A stretch of 64,000 nucleotides of DNA from Paludibacter jiangxiensis (GCA_945870155.1 CAMBSB010000011.1:1-64000), one strand, 5' to 3'; counted from the first letter of the stretch, positions 1 to 9,700 are shown. The notes: generated by a model not told the origin, from the letters alone. A program made the numbers and translations.

Positions 1-105
1 TACCTTGATGAGTACCACTTTAGGTACAACAGGCGCTCAAATATGGAGACAATCTTCGATTTACTCATAAGAAAGATGGTTTTAAAAGAACCTATACGTT
101 TATAA
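1..105 (+). CDS. IS1595/ISXO2-like transposase, C-terminal end (partial)
   Basis: Frame 1 is open from the window edge and encodes about 34 residues beginning YLDEYHFRYNRR and ending near KEPIRL, then TAA at 103-105. The YLDE(F/Y)xFR(F/Y)NRR block followed by an IFDxLIxxM helix is the usual C-terminus of IS1595-family (ISXO2-like) DDE transposases. Most of the protein, including the catalytic residues, lies outside the window, so I cannot say whether the element is intact. The bases after the stop (about 120-145), with the small GGCG/CGCC hairpin, may include the IS end, but I could not pair them with a left end. Confidence 0.6.
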   Translation, partial: YLDEYHFRYNRRSNMETIFDLLIRKMVLKEPIRL

Positions 106-196
106 TCAATATATTAACTCGGGCGGTCTAAGCGCCTATACCAATAAAATTAATTAAAATATGATTGATTTAATAATTAATAAAACCTTAGAACAC

Positions 197-231
197 CCTC
201 TCAATATGCCCCCTTTAGGGGGTTAGGGGGC
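197..231. repeat. GC-rich hairpin repeat, copy 1
   Basis: A 35-bp sequence made of a CCCCCTTTAGGGGG hairpin followed by TTAGGGGGC. It is nearly identical to 2258-2292, including the preceding CCTCTCAATAT, and its core recurs inverted at 50871-50893 and 52891-52916. In this AT-rich background the runs of five G or C stand out. It is probably the head of the mobile repeat family described for 2022-2181. Confidence 0.8.
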
Positions 232-257
232 AGAATAGTTCAAATATATTTTTAAAT

Positions 258-749
258 TTATCTCCAACGTATCGAAGTGTTTTGTAGTGGATTATCATTC
301 AATTTGGATAATACTGATTTATAGCTTTTATTCCACCAATTAGCATAACTTGTCGAAGCAATGTATTGCAATTCCATTTTATTGGTAATTGTATAAGTAG
401 TATCAACTAACCTCGGATTGAGAGAAGGGTAGCGGTATGTTGTTGACTTATTGTTGTTTATCTCGGTCAGTCTGATTGATTCTATTGTCCACATGGCTAT
501 TACACCCAAAGTAACGCTATCCAAATGAAAAGATGAAATTGGATTGGTAGGATGTTTTACAATAACTTGCTTATTTTGAGCATATTCAATTAGAGTAGGG
601 ATGTCCTTTTTATCCAATAAAGGCAATTCATAGCTTTCGTAAGTGCCATTCTCCAACTGTTTCATATATTGCAATACCGACATATTTTCATAAGTATAAC
701 TGCATGAAAATGTGGCGATTAGATAAAACAACAAAAATGTTTTTTTCAT
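258..749 (-). CDS. hypothetical lipoprotein
   Basis: A 163-residue protein that I do not recognise. The N-terminus MKKTFLLFYLIATFSCSYT is a lipoprotein signal with a lipobox-like TFSC, so the mature protein should be lipid-anchored from Cys16. The rest is soluble-looking with no clear motif. It starts 12 bp after the stop of the vWA-domain lipoprotein upstream and is probably cotranscribed with it. That neighbour suggests a surface or periplasmic partner role, but this is only inference from position. Confidence 0.7.
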   Translation of the reverse strand: MKKTFLLFYLIATFSCSYTYENMSVLQYMKQLENGTYESYELPLLDKKDIPTLIEYAQNKQVIVKHPTNPISSFHLDSVTLGVIAMWTIESIRLTEINNNKSTTYRYPSLNPRLVDTTYTITNKMELQYIASTSYANWWNKSYKSVLSKLNDNPLQNTSIRWR

Positions 750-761
750 TTTCTGAAATTT

Positions 762-1934
762 TTATTCAGTTTTACTATATTTATTGATTAAACGTAGCAT
801 CAAATTATTGAGAAATTCTACTTGATATTTCCCCACAGTTGGTTTAAGATGTTCGCCGCCAATTCCACTATCGTTGGTAATGAAAACATAAGTGCCGTTG
901 GTAATTACAGCCATAAAACGCATCAAAAATTCGGTTTCTTTATCAATTCCACTGGCAGTAATAGGAATTATCATGATACCTTTCTCGCTGGCAGTTTGCA
1001 GATGACTTTGAATTTCGCTTACAATTTTTGTTTCGTAATGTGGAGGAGCATCAAGTAATAAAAAAATAATACGTGTACGTGCACTGCTCGACCATTGTAA
1101 ATCTTTGATGGCTTTATCTAAAGCAGTATGTACCGCTTCGGGAAAATCGCCACCTCCGCTTGCACTTTGTTTTTTGATAAAATCAAGTGTAGTATTTATT
1201 TCGCTGCTAAAATTGGAGATGCGTGTTACATAATCATCTTCTTCGTCGCGATAAAACACCGAACCTGTAAGCATACTCACACTTGGATTGTCGGCTTTAG
1301 CTCTGCTAATCACATCTTTAAGTTCTGTTTTCAGATATTCCAGCTCATCGCCCATCGATCCGGTTGCATCTACAACAAATGCCAATTCAACTTTATTTGG
1401 TTTGCTTACGTTGCTTGTAAGTGTAATTGTATTTATGCCGGTTTCATAAGTTTTAACTCCGGTAATTGTTTTTGTACCTACTTCTATTTGAAGTTTTGCT
1501 AAATCAATCGTCTCGCTTTTTTGAAATAAGTCAACCCAAAGTTCAGCTTTCCCTTCGTTATTGGTTTTTGCAATCCATACATTTTTACCGTTATATTTCA
1601 ATGTAATTTGCTGATCAACAGCTGGTTTTAGTGCGTTGTCAACTACTTTAACCGAAACACGATGGTTGGTAAAAAGTTTCCAATAAGTTGGCATTTTTGA
1701 ATAATCCTGCGAATTTAACAAACTATCCAGGTAAACCCAATTATTTAAATCGTTCCATTCACCCGAAGTAATTTTTCCGGGCTCTATTGGATTCCCTTCA
1801 CCATTTGCACTCGAACCACCACTTTTTGAGCCTGTTAAACTATAATCGGCGCTTAATCCGGATAAATCTTCATCATAGCTTGTACAGCTAAATAACAAGC
1901 TTAATAATAAAATTCCAACACTAAATTTTTTCAT
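762..1934 (-). CDS. von Willebrand factor A domain lipoprotein
   Basis: A 390-residue lipoprotein. I start it at MKKFSVGILLLSLLFSCTS (ATG at 1934), which gives a clean lipobox (LFSC). The longer open frame to 2048 is rejected because its extra N-terminus is encoded by the mobile repeat at 2022-2181. The first ~170 residues are a Ser/Gly-rich linker and a beta-rich region (QQITLKYNGKNVWIAKTNNEGKAEL) resembling an Ig-like fold. A vWA domain follows with a MIDAS motif DATGS (D-x-T-x-S), the block GGGDFPEAVHTALDKAI and the strand IIFLLLDAPPH. The family binds proteins through a metal ion. The ligand is unknown. It lies upstream of and probably in an operon with the small lipoprotein at 258-749. 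Confidence 0.85.
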   Translation of the reverse strand: MKKFSVGILLLSLLFSCTSYDEDLSGLSADYSLTGSKSGGSSANGEGNPIEPGKITSGEWNDLNNWVYLDSLLNSQDYSKMPTYWKLFTNHRVSVKVVDNALKPAVDQQITLKYNGKNVWIAKTNNEGKAELWVDLFQKSETIDLAKLQIEVGTKTITGVKTYETGINTITLTSNVSKPNKVELAFVVDATGSMGDELEYLKTELKDVISRAKADNPSVSMLTGSVFYRDEEDDYVTRISNFSSEINTTLDFIKKQSASGGGDFPEAVHTALDKAIKDLQWSSSARTRIIFLLLDAPPHYETKIVSEIQSHLQTASEKGIMIIPITASGIDKETEFLMRFMAVITNGTYVFITNDSGIGGEHLKPTVGKYQVEFLNNLMLRLINKYSKTE

Positions 1935-2021
1935 AATAAATAAATTGTTATAAGTTTGACACTTTTCTATGATGAATTCTATGATGAATTTGTTGCATGT
2001 GCAGGACATTATTATTTTTTC

Positions 2022-2181
2022 GTAAATACTCAGCCCCCAACCCCCCAAGGGGGGAGTTCTAGAGCGTTATTTAATTTTTAATGAATAATTAAATCTCAAT
2101 TTTGACTTATTAAGTGTTATTTTGATTAGGAGTTCACTTCAAAATCTGTTCTACACTATTGGATTTGTGGTGAGTGGTTAC
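2022..2181. mobile_element. MITE-like element, copy A
   Basis: A 160-bp non-coding unit with imperfect terminal inverted repeats: GTAAATACTCAGCC at the left, and GTAACCACTCACC read inward from the right. It aligns along its whole length with the inverted copy at 6480-6644 and carries the GC hairpin CCCCCCAAGGGGGG near the left end. The flanks TTTTTTC (2015-2021) and ATTTTTC (2182-2188) agree at 6 of 7 bases, consistent with an aged 7-bp target duplication. It encodes no transposase. With 1935-2261 it fills the gap upstream of the vWA gene. Confidence 0.75.
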
Positions 2182-2257
2182 ATTTTTCAAAAGATATAAA
2201 TCTTTTGGATTAGTAACTTAATTTTCAGGTTATGTTATTCAATCACTATAATTGATT

Positions 2258-2292
2258 CCTCTCAATATTCCCCCTTTAGGGGGTTAGGGGGC
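2258..2292. repeat. GC-rich hairpin repeat, copy 2, inside the nth 3' end
   Basis: Matches 197-231 except for one base (TATT for TATG before the C run). It overlaps the end of the endonuclease III gene and supplies its last residues, MPPNPLKGEY, and its stop codon. Confidence 0.85.
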
Positions 2293-2927
2293 ATGTTTGT
2301 TTTATAATATCTGCACCATTGAGTCAAACCGCACTCATTACATTTAGGTTTACGGGCAACGCAAACATAGCGTCCATGCAGAATCAACCAATGATGGGCT
2401 TTGGGAATCAATTCTTCGGGAATATATTTAACCAGTTCACGTTCAGTTTGGAGTGGGTTTTTTGAATTGGTGGTTAATCCGAGGCGTTCCGAAATACGGA
2501 ACACATGGGTATCAACAGCCATGGCGGGTTTATTAAAAATCACTGAAGCAATTACATTGGCAGTTTTGCGCCCAACTCCGGGGAGAGTTTGAAGTAATTC
2601 TATGTCATCAGGCACTTCACTATTAAAATCTGAAACTAATTTCTGAGCCATTCCCACCAAATGTTTTGCCTTATTATTTGGATATGAAATTGACTTAATG
2701 TGCTGAAATACAACTTCGTGATTGCTTGCTGCTAACACTTCGGGAGTTGGAAACGCTTCAAATAAGCGGGGTGTAATCATATTTACCCGCTTATCGGTAC
2801 ATTGAGCCGAAAGAATAACCGCAATAAGTAATTGATAGGGATTTAAGTGGTTTAATTCCGTTTCGGCAACAGGCATATTTTCTGTAAACCATTCTATTAT
2901 AAATTGATAGCGTTGCTTTGTTGTCAT
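2262..2927 (-). CDS. nth: endonuclease III
   Basis: A 221-residue DNA glycosylase/AP lyase that removes oxidised pyrimidines in base excision repair. The helix-hairpin-helix LLQTLPGVGRKTANVI carries the catalytic Lys, and the catalytic Asp lies in AVDTHVFRISERLG. The C-terminal [4Fe-4S] ligands follow the family spacing C-x6-C-x2-C-x5-C (CVARKPKCNECGLTQWC). The last ten or so residues after the cluster come from the GC-rich repeat and do not look native. They lie outside the fold, so activity is probably unaffected. The gene starts 44 bp after the alaX-like gene and is likely cotranscribed with it. Confidence 0.95.
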   Translation of the reverse strand: MTTKQRYQFIIEWFTENMPVAETELNHLNPYQLLIAVILSAQCTDKRVNMITPRLFEAFPTPEVLAASNHEVVFQHIKSISYPNNKAKHLVGMAQKLVSDFNSEVPDDIELLQTLPGVGRKTANVIASVIFNKPAMAVDTHVFRISERLGLTTNSKNPLQTERELVKYIPEELIPKAHHWLILHGRYVCVARKPKCNECGLTQWCRYYKTNMPPNPLKGEY

Positions 2928-2971
2928 AAATTTCGAGAATAAGAAGGTTGGAAATTAACTAAAAATATTGT

Positions 2972-3406
2972 TTACACCAATTTAAATCTCACCCTCCAAC
3001 GACCATTCTCATAATCATGGCTGATAATTTCGAATTGTCCAAGTTCGGACGTATTATCCACATGTTGACCTATGCAGGCACAGGCATCATAATCGCCAAC
3101 ACGTATAACGCGTAAAGTATCGGAAGCATCAATCGGAATTTTCGACAAATCGGCAATTTTTGCAGCATCCGTCCTGCTCATTAATTCTTCGGTTACAGGC
3201 AGATTTTGAGCTATTACTTCATTAACAGTGTCAGTTATCAATTTAATTTGATCTTCGGTAGGCGCAATAGGCAATAAATAATCGCACTTGCTTTTTTTGC
3301 GCTCAATATGAGCATTAACCGACCTGCCACAAGCAAACATACGCACCATGGTTTGATTTAAAATATGTTCGCAGGTATGCATCGGTTCATTGTAAAGCTT
3401 TGCCAT
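2972..3406 (-). CDS. AlaX-like alanyl-tRNA editing protein
   Basis: A 144-residue stand-alone editing domain of the AlaRS/ThrRS second-additional-domain superfamily, which hydrolyses mischarged Ser- or Gly-tRNA(Ala). The zinc-binding HxxxH is HTCEH near residue 11 and the second pair is CIGQH near residue 113. The length fits the short AlaX-S class. A Bacteroidetes -7 box (TATCTTTG on the minus strand, 3442-3449) lies about 35 bp upstream of the ATG. The family assignment is firm; which amino acid is edited cannot be read from the sequence. Confidence 0.85.
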   Translation of the reverse strand: MAKLYNEPMHTCEHILNQTMVRMFACGRSVNAHIERKKSKCDYLLPIAPTEDQIKLITDTVNEVIAQNLPVTEELMSRTDAAKIADLSKIPIDASDTLRVIRVGDYDACACIGQHVDNTSELGQFEIISHDYENGRWRVRFKLV

Positions 3407-3441
3407 TTTTTTATAATAATTTATTGTTTCTTATAATGATG

Positions 3442-3449
3442 CAAAGATA
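3442..3449 (-). promoter_or_regulatory. -7 promoter box of the alaX-nth operon
   Basis: CAAAGATA on the plus strand reads TATCTTTG on the minus strand, a full match to the Bacteroidetes TAnnTTTG box. It gives a leader of roughly 30 nt before the ATG at 3406. Confidence 0.6.
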
Positions 3450-3584
3450 AATAAATTGGAACGAATAGTAGCTATAAACTTTCTCTTTTCCACTTTAGAA
3501 CATACATACAGATAGAAAGAAAATTCTCTAAACTCTAGTCTCATTGTTTTCTGATTCCCACAGACCACATCATTGAAATCTTTT

Positions 3585-3626
3585 TTGCGCAAGATTTTAA
3601 AGTTTGCGCAAAAATTTGTAACTTTG
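3585..3626 (+). promoter_or_regulatory. ppdK promoter with two TTGCGCAA boxes
   Basis: The -7 box TAACTTTG is at 3619-3626, 40 bp before the ppdK ATG. Upstream are two identical 8-bp palindromes, TTGCGCAA at 3585-3592 and 3604-3611, 19 bp apart centre to centre, so about two helical turns on one DNA face. The second lies only 7 bp before the -7 box, across the -33 region. They look like a dimeric regulator's tandem site. The regulator is unknown. Confidence 0.6.
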
Positions 3627-3666
3627 CAGCCATAAAAAATAAATCATTTAAACACAATAAATCAAT

Positions 3667-6390
3667 ATGAGTAACACAAAAAGAGTGTATACTTTTGGTA
3701 ACGGAAAAGCCGAAGGTAAAGCTGAAATGAAAAATTTGCTTGGAGGTAAAGGAGCAAATCTTGCTGAAATGAACTTGATTGGTGTTCCGGTTCCTCCGGG
3801 ATTCACTATCACAACAGATGTTTGTTCTGAGTATTATTCACTTGGAAAAGACAAAGTAGTAGAACTTTTAAAGCCAGAAGTGGCTGCAGCAATTGCTGAG
3901 CAGGAAATTTTAATGAGTTCGAAATTTGGTGATATCGAAAACCCTTTGTTAGTTTCGGTTCGTTCAGGTGCTCGTGCTTCAATGCCCGGTATGATGGACA
4001 CTATCTTGAATCTTGGTTTGAACGATGCAGTTGTTGAAGGAATTATTCGCAAAACCGGCAATGCTCGTTTCGCATGGGATTCTTATCGTCGTTTTGTTCA
4101 AATGTATGGCGATGTTGTTTTAGGTATGAAACCTGAAAACAAGAATGATATTGATCCTTTCGAAGAAATTATTGAACATATAAAAGAAGAAAAAGGTGTT
4201 GAATTAGATACTCAACTTTCGGTTGACGATTTAAAAGAAATGGTAGCTCGATTTAAAGCTGCAGTTTTAAAACAAACCGGTCATAATTTCCCTGAATCGG
4301 CTTACGAACAACTTTGGGGAGCTATTTGCTCAGTATTTGATTCTTGGATGAATGATCGCGCTATTCTTTATCGCAAAATGGAAGGAATTCCAGCTGAATG
4401 GGGAACAGCCGTGAATGTACAAGCCATGGTATTTGGTAATATGGGTGAAACTTCAGCTACAGGTGTATGTTTCAGTCGTGATGCTGCTACCGGCGAAGAC
4501 CAATTTATTGGAGAATACTTAATTAATGCTCAGGGCGAAGATGTGGTTGCCGGTATTCGCACTCCACAACAAATTACAAAAATTGGTTCACAACGTTGGG
4601 CTGTTTTGGCAGGTGTTTCTGAAGAGGAACGTTTAGCTAAATATCCATCGATGGAAGAAGCTATGCCTGAAATTTATTTAGAGTTAGACGCTATCCAAAC
4701 AAAATTGGAAAACCACTACAAAGATATGCAGGATATGGAGTATACCGTACAAGAAGGTAAGCTTTGGTTCTTGCAAACCCGTAACGCCAAACGTACCGGT
4801 GCAGCTATGGTAAAAATTGCCATGGATATGTATCACCAAGGTATGATTGACGAAAAAACAGCTATTTTACGTGTTGATCCAAACCGTTTGGATGAATTAT
4901 TACACCCAGTATTTGATAAAAAAGCTATCAAAGATGCAAAGTTAATTGCTAAAGGATTGGCTGCTTCTCCCGGAGCTGCTTCAGGTCGTGTAGTATTTAA
5001 TGCTGATGATGCTGCTGAGTGGGCACAACATGGTGAAAAAGTAATCATGGTACGTGTTGAAACTTCACCAGAAGATTTAGCAGGTATGGCTGCTGCTCAG
5101 GGAATTCTTACTGCTCGTGGTGGTATGACTTCGCATGCTGCTGTTGTGGCACGTGGTATGGGTAAATGTTGCGTTTCAGGAGCTGGTGCTCTTAAAATTG
5201 ATTACGCTAACAAAATTATGGAAGTAGATGGTCTAACTGTTAAAGAAGGCGATTATATTTCATTAAACGGTTCAACCGGTGATATTTTCTTAGGAAAAGT
5301 TGGAACTACCGAAGCTGAATTGGATGCCGATTTCGCAGAAATCATGACATTGGCTGATAAATACACCAAAATGGCTGTACGTACTAATGCTGATACTCCT
5401 CATGACGCAGAAGTTGCTCGTAAATTTGGAGCTACAGGAATTGGACTTTGCCGTACAGAACACATGTTCTTCGAAGGTGAAAAGATCAAAGCTATGCGCG
5501 AAATGATTCTTTCGGAAAATGCCGAAGGTCGTCGTATTGCATTGGCAAAAATCCTTCCTTACCAACAGGAAGATTTCGAAGGTATTTTCGAAGCCATGGC
5601 AGGTTGTCCTGTAACGGTTCGTTTGCTCGATCCACCTTTGCACGAATTTGTTCCTCATGATGAAAAAGGTCAACGTGAAATGGCTGAAGCAATGGGAGTA
5701 TCGGTAAAAGTGATTAAACAACGTGTTGATTCACTTCACGAACAAAATCCGATGTTAGGACACCGTGGTTGTCGTTTAGGAAATACATATCCTGAAATTA
5801 CTGAAATGCAAACACGTGCTATTCTTGGTGCTGCTTTGGCTTTGAAGAAAAAAGGAATTGTTGCTGTTCCTGAAATAATGGTTCCATTGGTTGGTATCAA
5901 ATTTGAGTTTAACGAGCAAGATACTATTATTCGCGAAACAGCTGCTAAACTTTTTGCCGAAGTAGGCGATAGCATTGATTTTAAAGTAGGAACCATGATA
6001 GAAATTCCACGTGCAGCACTTACTGCCGATAAGATTGCTGAAAAAGCAGAATTTTTCTCATTTGGAACTAATGACTTAACGCAGATGACTTTTGGTTATT
6101 CACGTGACGATATTGCTTCATTCCTACCAATTTATTTGGATAAGAAAATTTTGAAAGCAGATCCATTCCAGGTGCTTGACCAAAATGGTGTAGGACAATT
6201 GGTACAAATGGCAACTGAAAAAGGACGTTCAGTAAATCCAAAACTAAAAGTAGGTATTTGTGGAGAACATGGAGGCGAACCATCTTCAGTAGAATTCTGC
6301 CACCGTGTAGGTCTGAATTATGTTAGTTGTTCACCATTCCGTGTGCCAATCGCGCGTTTGGCTGCCGCACAAGCTGCATTGAAGGAATAG
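3667..6390 (+). CDS. ppdK: pyruvate, phosphate dikinase
   Basis: A 907-residue cytoplasmic enzyme that interconverts pyruvate + ATP + Pi and phosphoenolpyruvate + AMP + PPi. In Bacteroidetes it is part of PPi-linked glycolysis. The length and three-domain order match the family. The N-terminal ATP-grasp domain starts VYTFGNGKAEGKAEMKNLLGGKGANLAEM. The swivelling phosphohistidine domain carries GGMTSHAAVVARGMGKCC with the catalytic His at about residue 490. The C-terminal PEP barrel has GICGEHGG with the catalytic Cys at about residue 865. It is monocistronic: a strong terminator follows directly. Its promoter carries paired TTGCGCAA boxes. Confidence 0.98.
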   Translation: MSNTKRVYTFGNGKAEGKAEMKNLLGGKGANLAEMNLIGVPVPPGFTITTDVCSEYYSLGKDKVVELLKPEVAAAIAEQEILMSSKFGDIENPLLVSVRSGARASMPGMMDTILNLGLNDAVVEGIIRKTGNARFAWDSYRRFVQMYGDVVLGMKPENKNDIDPFEEIIEHIKEEKGVELDTQLSVDDLKEMVARFKAAVLKQTGHNFPESAYEQLWGAICSVFDSWMNDRAILYRKMEGIPAEWGTAVNVQAMVFGNMGETSATGVCFSRDAATGEDQFIGEYLINAQGEDVVAGIRTPQQITKIGSQRWAVLAGVSEEERLAKYPSMEEAMPEIYLELDAIQTKLENHYKDMQDMEYTVQEGKLWFLQTRNAKRTGAAMVKIAMDMYHQGMIDEKTAILRVDPNRLDELLHPVFDKKAIKDAKLIAKGLAASPGAASGRVVFNADDAAEWAQHGEKVIMVRVETSPEDLAGMAAAQGILTARGGMTSHAAVVARGMGKCCVSGAGALKIDYANKIMEVDGLTVKEGDYISLNGSTGDIFLGKVGTTEAELDADFAEIMTLADKYTKMAVRTNADTPHDAEVARKFGATGIGLCRTEHMFFEGEKIKAMREMILSENAEGRRIALAKILPYQQEDFEGIFEAMAGCPVTVRLLDPPLHEFVPHDEKGQREMAEAMGVSVKVIKQRVDSLHEQNPMLGHRGCRLGNTYPEITEMQTRAILGAALALKKKGIVAVPEIMVPLVGIKFEFNEQDTIIRETAAKLFAEVGDSIDFKVGTMIEIPRAALTADKIAEKAEFFSFGTNDLTQMTFGYSRDDIASFLPIYLDKKILKADPFQVLDQNGVGQLVQMATEKGRSVNPKLKVGICGEHGGEPSSVEFCHRVGLNYVSCSPFRVPIARLAAAQAALKE

Positions 6391-6413
6391 AATTTCCAAT
6401 ATACTATTAATTA

Positions 6414-6452
6414 AGCCAGCACTTTTATAAAAAAAAGTACTGGCTTTTTTTT
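6414..6452 (+). terminator. rho-independent terminator of ppdK
   Basis: An AGCCAGCACTTTT / AAAAGTACTGGCT hairpin with one mismatch is followed by a run of seven or eight T, 24 bp after the ppdK stop. Confidence 0.9.
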
Positions 6453-6479
6453 GTTTAAAACAATGTAGAAATTAATTTT

Positions 6480-6644
6480 GTAACTACTCACCACAAATCC
6501 AATAATGTAGAACTTGGTTTTGAAGTGAACTCCAAATCAAAATAACACCAATTATGTCATAAATTGCGATTTAATTATTCATTTAAAATTAAATAGCACC
6601 CTAGAACTCCCCCCTTGGGGGGTTGGGGGGCTGAGTATTTACTA
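6480..6644. mobile_element. MITE-like element, copy B (inverted relative to copy A)
   Basis: A 165-bp element bounded by GTAACTACTCACC on the left and, read inward from the right, GTAAATACTCAGCC. It is flanked on both sides by TAATTTT (6473-6479 and 6645-6651), a perfect 7-bp direct repeat touching both ends, as expected of a transposition target duplication. It aligns with the reverse complement of 2022-2181 over its full length and has the same CCCCCCTTGGGGGG hairpin. It has no coding capacity and lies between the ppdK terminator and the GH57 promoter region. Confidence 0.85.
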
Positions 6645-6662
6645 ATTTTTGCATGTTTTGAA

Positions 6663-6676
6663 CAAACGTTTGCATT
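6663..6676. promoter_or_regulatory. LacI-type operator upstream of the GH57 gene
   Basis: CAAACGTTTGCATT contains the 10-bp palindrome CAAACGTTTG and a full right half-site (CGTTTGCATT) identical to that of the 30-bp palindrome at 49916-49945. The left half is degenerate beyond CAAA. It lies 53 bp upstream of the -7 box, more like an activator or upstream site than a simple roadblock. Confidence 0.55.
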
Positions 6677-6728
6677 CAATAAATTCAAAGATGATGGATT
6701 CAGAGGATTTTGTTTTTGACTTATACTA

Positions 6729-6736
6729 TATCTTTG
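6729..6736 (+). promoter_or_regulatory. -7 promoter box of the GH57 gene
   Basis: TATCTTTG matches TAnnTTTG exactly and lies 24 bp before the ATG at 6760. Confidence 0.6.
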
Positions 6737-6759
6737 GTTTTTAATTAAAATATTATCCT

Positions 6760-9700
6760 ATGAAATGCAAATTAATTTTATTATTTTATTTAATTAATTT
6801 TTTAAATTACTATCAAATTAGTGCGCAAAAAGTGCATACTTCCTACTTATGGCACATGGATCAGCCTGTGTATTGGGCAGATAAAAGTAAAGACAAGCCA
6901 GAATCTAAACAGTTTGTAGAAGAATCAAACAGATTAAAAAATAATGGTACAAATATCTATCCGGGGAGTCCGGTTGCTCATCCTACCAATAATTTAGAAG
7001 AAATATTTTCGAAAGCTGACAGGGTACAAGCATATCAGTCGTCGCCTCGGAACGCTATAAATAGTATGAGAGATATTCCTAATGCCGGAGCACAGTTAAG
7101 TATTTCTGGTGGATTGTTGGATAATATTCAATCTTTGGGAGCTAAAAATCAATGGGGTTATTCGGCAAATTGGATGAATAGCTACAAAGAAGCCAATGGA
7201 TGGAAAACATCGGGTAATTTTACACGATTAGATATTGTAAACTTTACTTATGATCATGCTTTTTCGCCTTTTGTAAGCGAACGAGCACTTGTGCGGCAAA
7301 TTAAAGCATTTCAATACGTTTCTTCAAAATACTATGGGTATAACTCAAAAGGCTACTGGCCAGCTGAATGTGCTTTTTCAGAACGAATTATTCAATCACT
7401 TGTAAGTTGTGGTATAGAATGGTCGGTTGTTCCAAACAGTCATTTAGCGCGTACATTGTCGGATTATGTTCATCCTTATAATATTAATGGTAATATTGAT
7501 GCTCCAAACCGAGCCGATAAAGTTCCAACGCAAGGCATAAATTGGTATTCGGGTACTATCGATGGTCGCGGAAGTACCCTGGCAGCTCCTTATTGCTACC
7601 AAGCTCATAAAGCGCAATATATTAACCCTGCAACCGGAGTCGCTTATAAAATCGACATTATTCCTATGTGTAACTATATCAGCTATATTGATGGTTATAG
7701 CGGTGCAAATACGAGCGATATTTCATCAAAAATTGAACCTTTTAGTTCAAGTTCACAACCAAGTATAGTTTTACTGGCTCATGATGGCGATAATGCCTGG
7801 GGTGGGGGCAGCAGTTACTACAATGAAGCAGTTAATAGTTTCAGTCATGCGGCTAATGCTGCCGGATATGAACCTGTTACCATCCAGCAATTTTTAAATG
7901 ATCATCCTGTGCCTGAAAGCGATATTGTAAAAGTTGAAGATGGCGCTTGGGTAAATGCCGATAGCGATTGGGGACATCCACAGTTTATAAATTGGATGTG
8001 GCCATTGTATTCAAAAACTGACTATCGTTTTAATCCGGATGGTTGGACCGAAGATGCCCGTAACTGGGCTGTAATTACGGCAACCGATAATTATGTAACT
8101 ATGGCAGAGGACTTAGAAGGAGGAACGCTTCGCAACCAATACATTGCCGAAGGCGGAACTTCAGCTACAAATGCTGAAAAAGCCTGGCATTTTTATTTTG
8201 GAGGATTGAATTCGGGTTTTATGTATTATGGTAAGGCCGAAGACATGGAGGTGAAACCATCGATGACAGGAAATATTGCGATTGAATATGCACAAAAAGT
8301 GATAGATTCAAAACCCGGAGTCGACAACACCGCTCCTTCAGTTTTTATACCTCAACGTTATCCTTATAATCCCGGCGAATTTACTTTTGGACCTACTACG
8401 GCATACAAAAAAGTTGCCACATCATCCGATTTTCATGTATGGACTTTTGCTTATGATGTAAGCGGATTATCCAAGGTTGAGCTGAAATACAGATTGGATA
8501 AAGATGGTGGTAATCCATTGAGCAGCAATGACAATGAAATATACAATGGTGGTTCCGAAGTTGAAGCATGGCAAACTATTGATATGAATCGCCGCCCAAT
8601 GAGTTCAGATCCAACAACAGATTCGGAATTAAATTTCTTTATTTTGCCAAAAGCCAAAGCAGATTTGTGCTATGCCGAGATAATAGGTTTAAAGGATAAA
8701 TTAGTAGATTATTATGTAGAAGCTACTGATTCAAAAGGGAATGTATACCGTTCACCAATACAGCATGTTTATGTAGGATTAGGCGATGGTCAAACCGGCG
8801 GCGGTGGTTCAGTTGTTAATTGGGAACCAAAAGAACCTAGTAATGCAAGTATTATAACAATTTCGTGTACAAACGCCACGGCATCTTCAAAGCTACATTG
8901 GGGTGTGAATGCAACATCTGGCGGATGGGTAAAACCTATCGCGGCTTATTTTAGCCCTACTACGGTTTCAACTGGATCTACATCTGTTGAAACTCCATTT
9001 ACGCTTATTGATGGTAAATGGCAAGTAGTATTAGGACCATTTAACAATCCGGCTCAAGCAGTAAGTTCAGTAAACTTTGTAATTAATCACGGAAGTAATA
9101 ATTGGGACAATAATAATGGAAGTGATTATGCCATTAAACTAAGTTCAGTATCAACAGATAATCCTATTAGCCAGAACTTTACAAAAACACTTAATCAGAA
9201 TGAATCCTGTGTTTTTACACTTTCAGATTTTGGTTTTTCAAGTCCGAAAGGAAATCAATTTAAAGCAATCAAAATACTTTCTTTACCTGAAACCGGAGTT
9301 TTAAAATTAAACGGGACAAATACTTTTGTTGGACAATTGATAACAAACCCAACCGAACTTATCTATTTTGCAGCATTGTTAAATAGCTCATTTAGCTTTA
9401 AAATTATTGATAATCAGGACTTGGAAAGTGATGCCAATTATACTGTTTCTTTTGTAGTAAAAAACCCAAATATATCAGGCATTACTTTATCATTTAAAAA
9501 ACCAATAGAGTGGGGGAGTAGTGGGGTGTCAATTTGGGCTTGGAATTCAAATGGTAATATTTTTTCAAGTTGGCCGGGAGTAGCTATGACAGACAATGGA
9601 AATGCTTGGTATAGCTACACTTTCGAAACTTCAATAAGCTCTGTAAATGTGATATTTAGTAAAAATGGAAATCCACAAACTGTCGATATTAATGCCGTTA

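Noticed and set aside
1935-2048. N-terminal extension of the vWA lipoprotein frame
   Set aside because: It is encoded by the mobile element at 2022-2181 and would bury the lipoprotein signal. The ATG at 1934 gives a proper lipobox.
5290-5721. 143-codon frame antisense to ppdK
   Set aside because: A shadow of a highly conserved gene. Similar antisense frames across pnp, the C69 dipeptidase gene and the LEA-like gene are rejected for the same reason.
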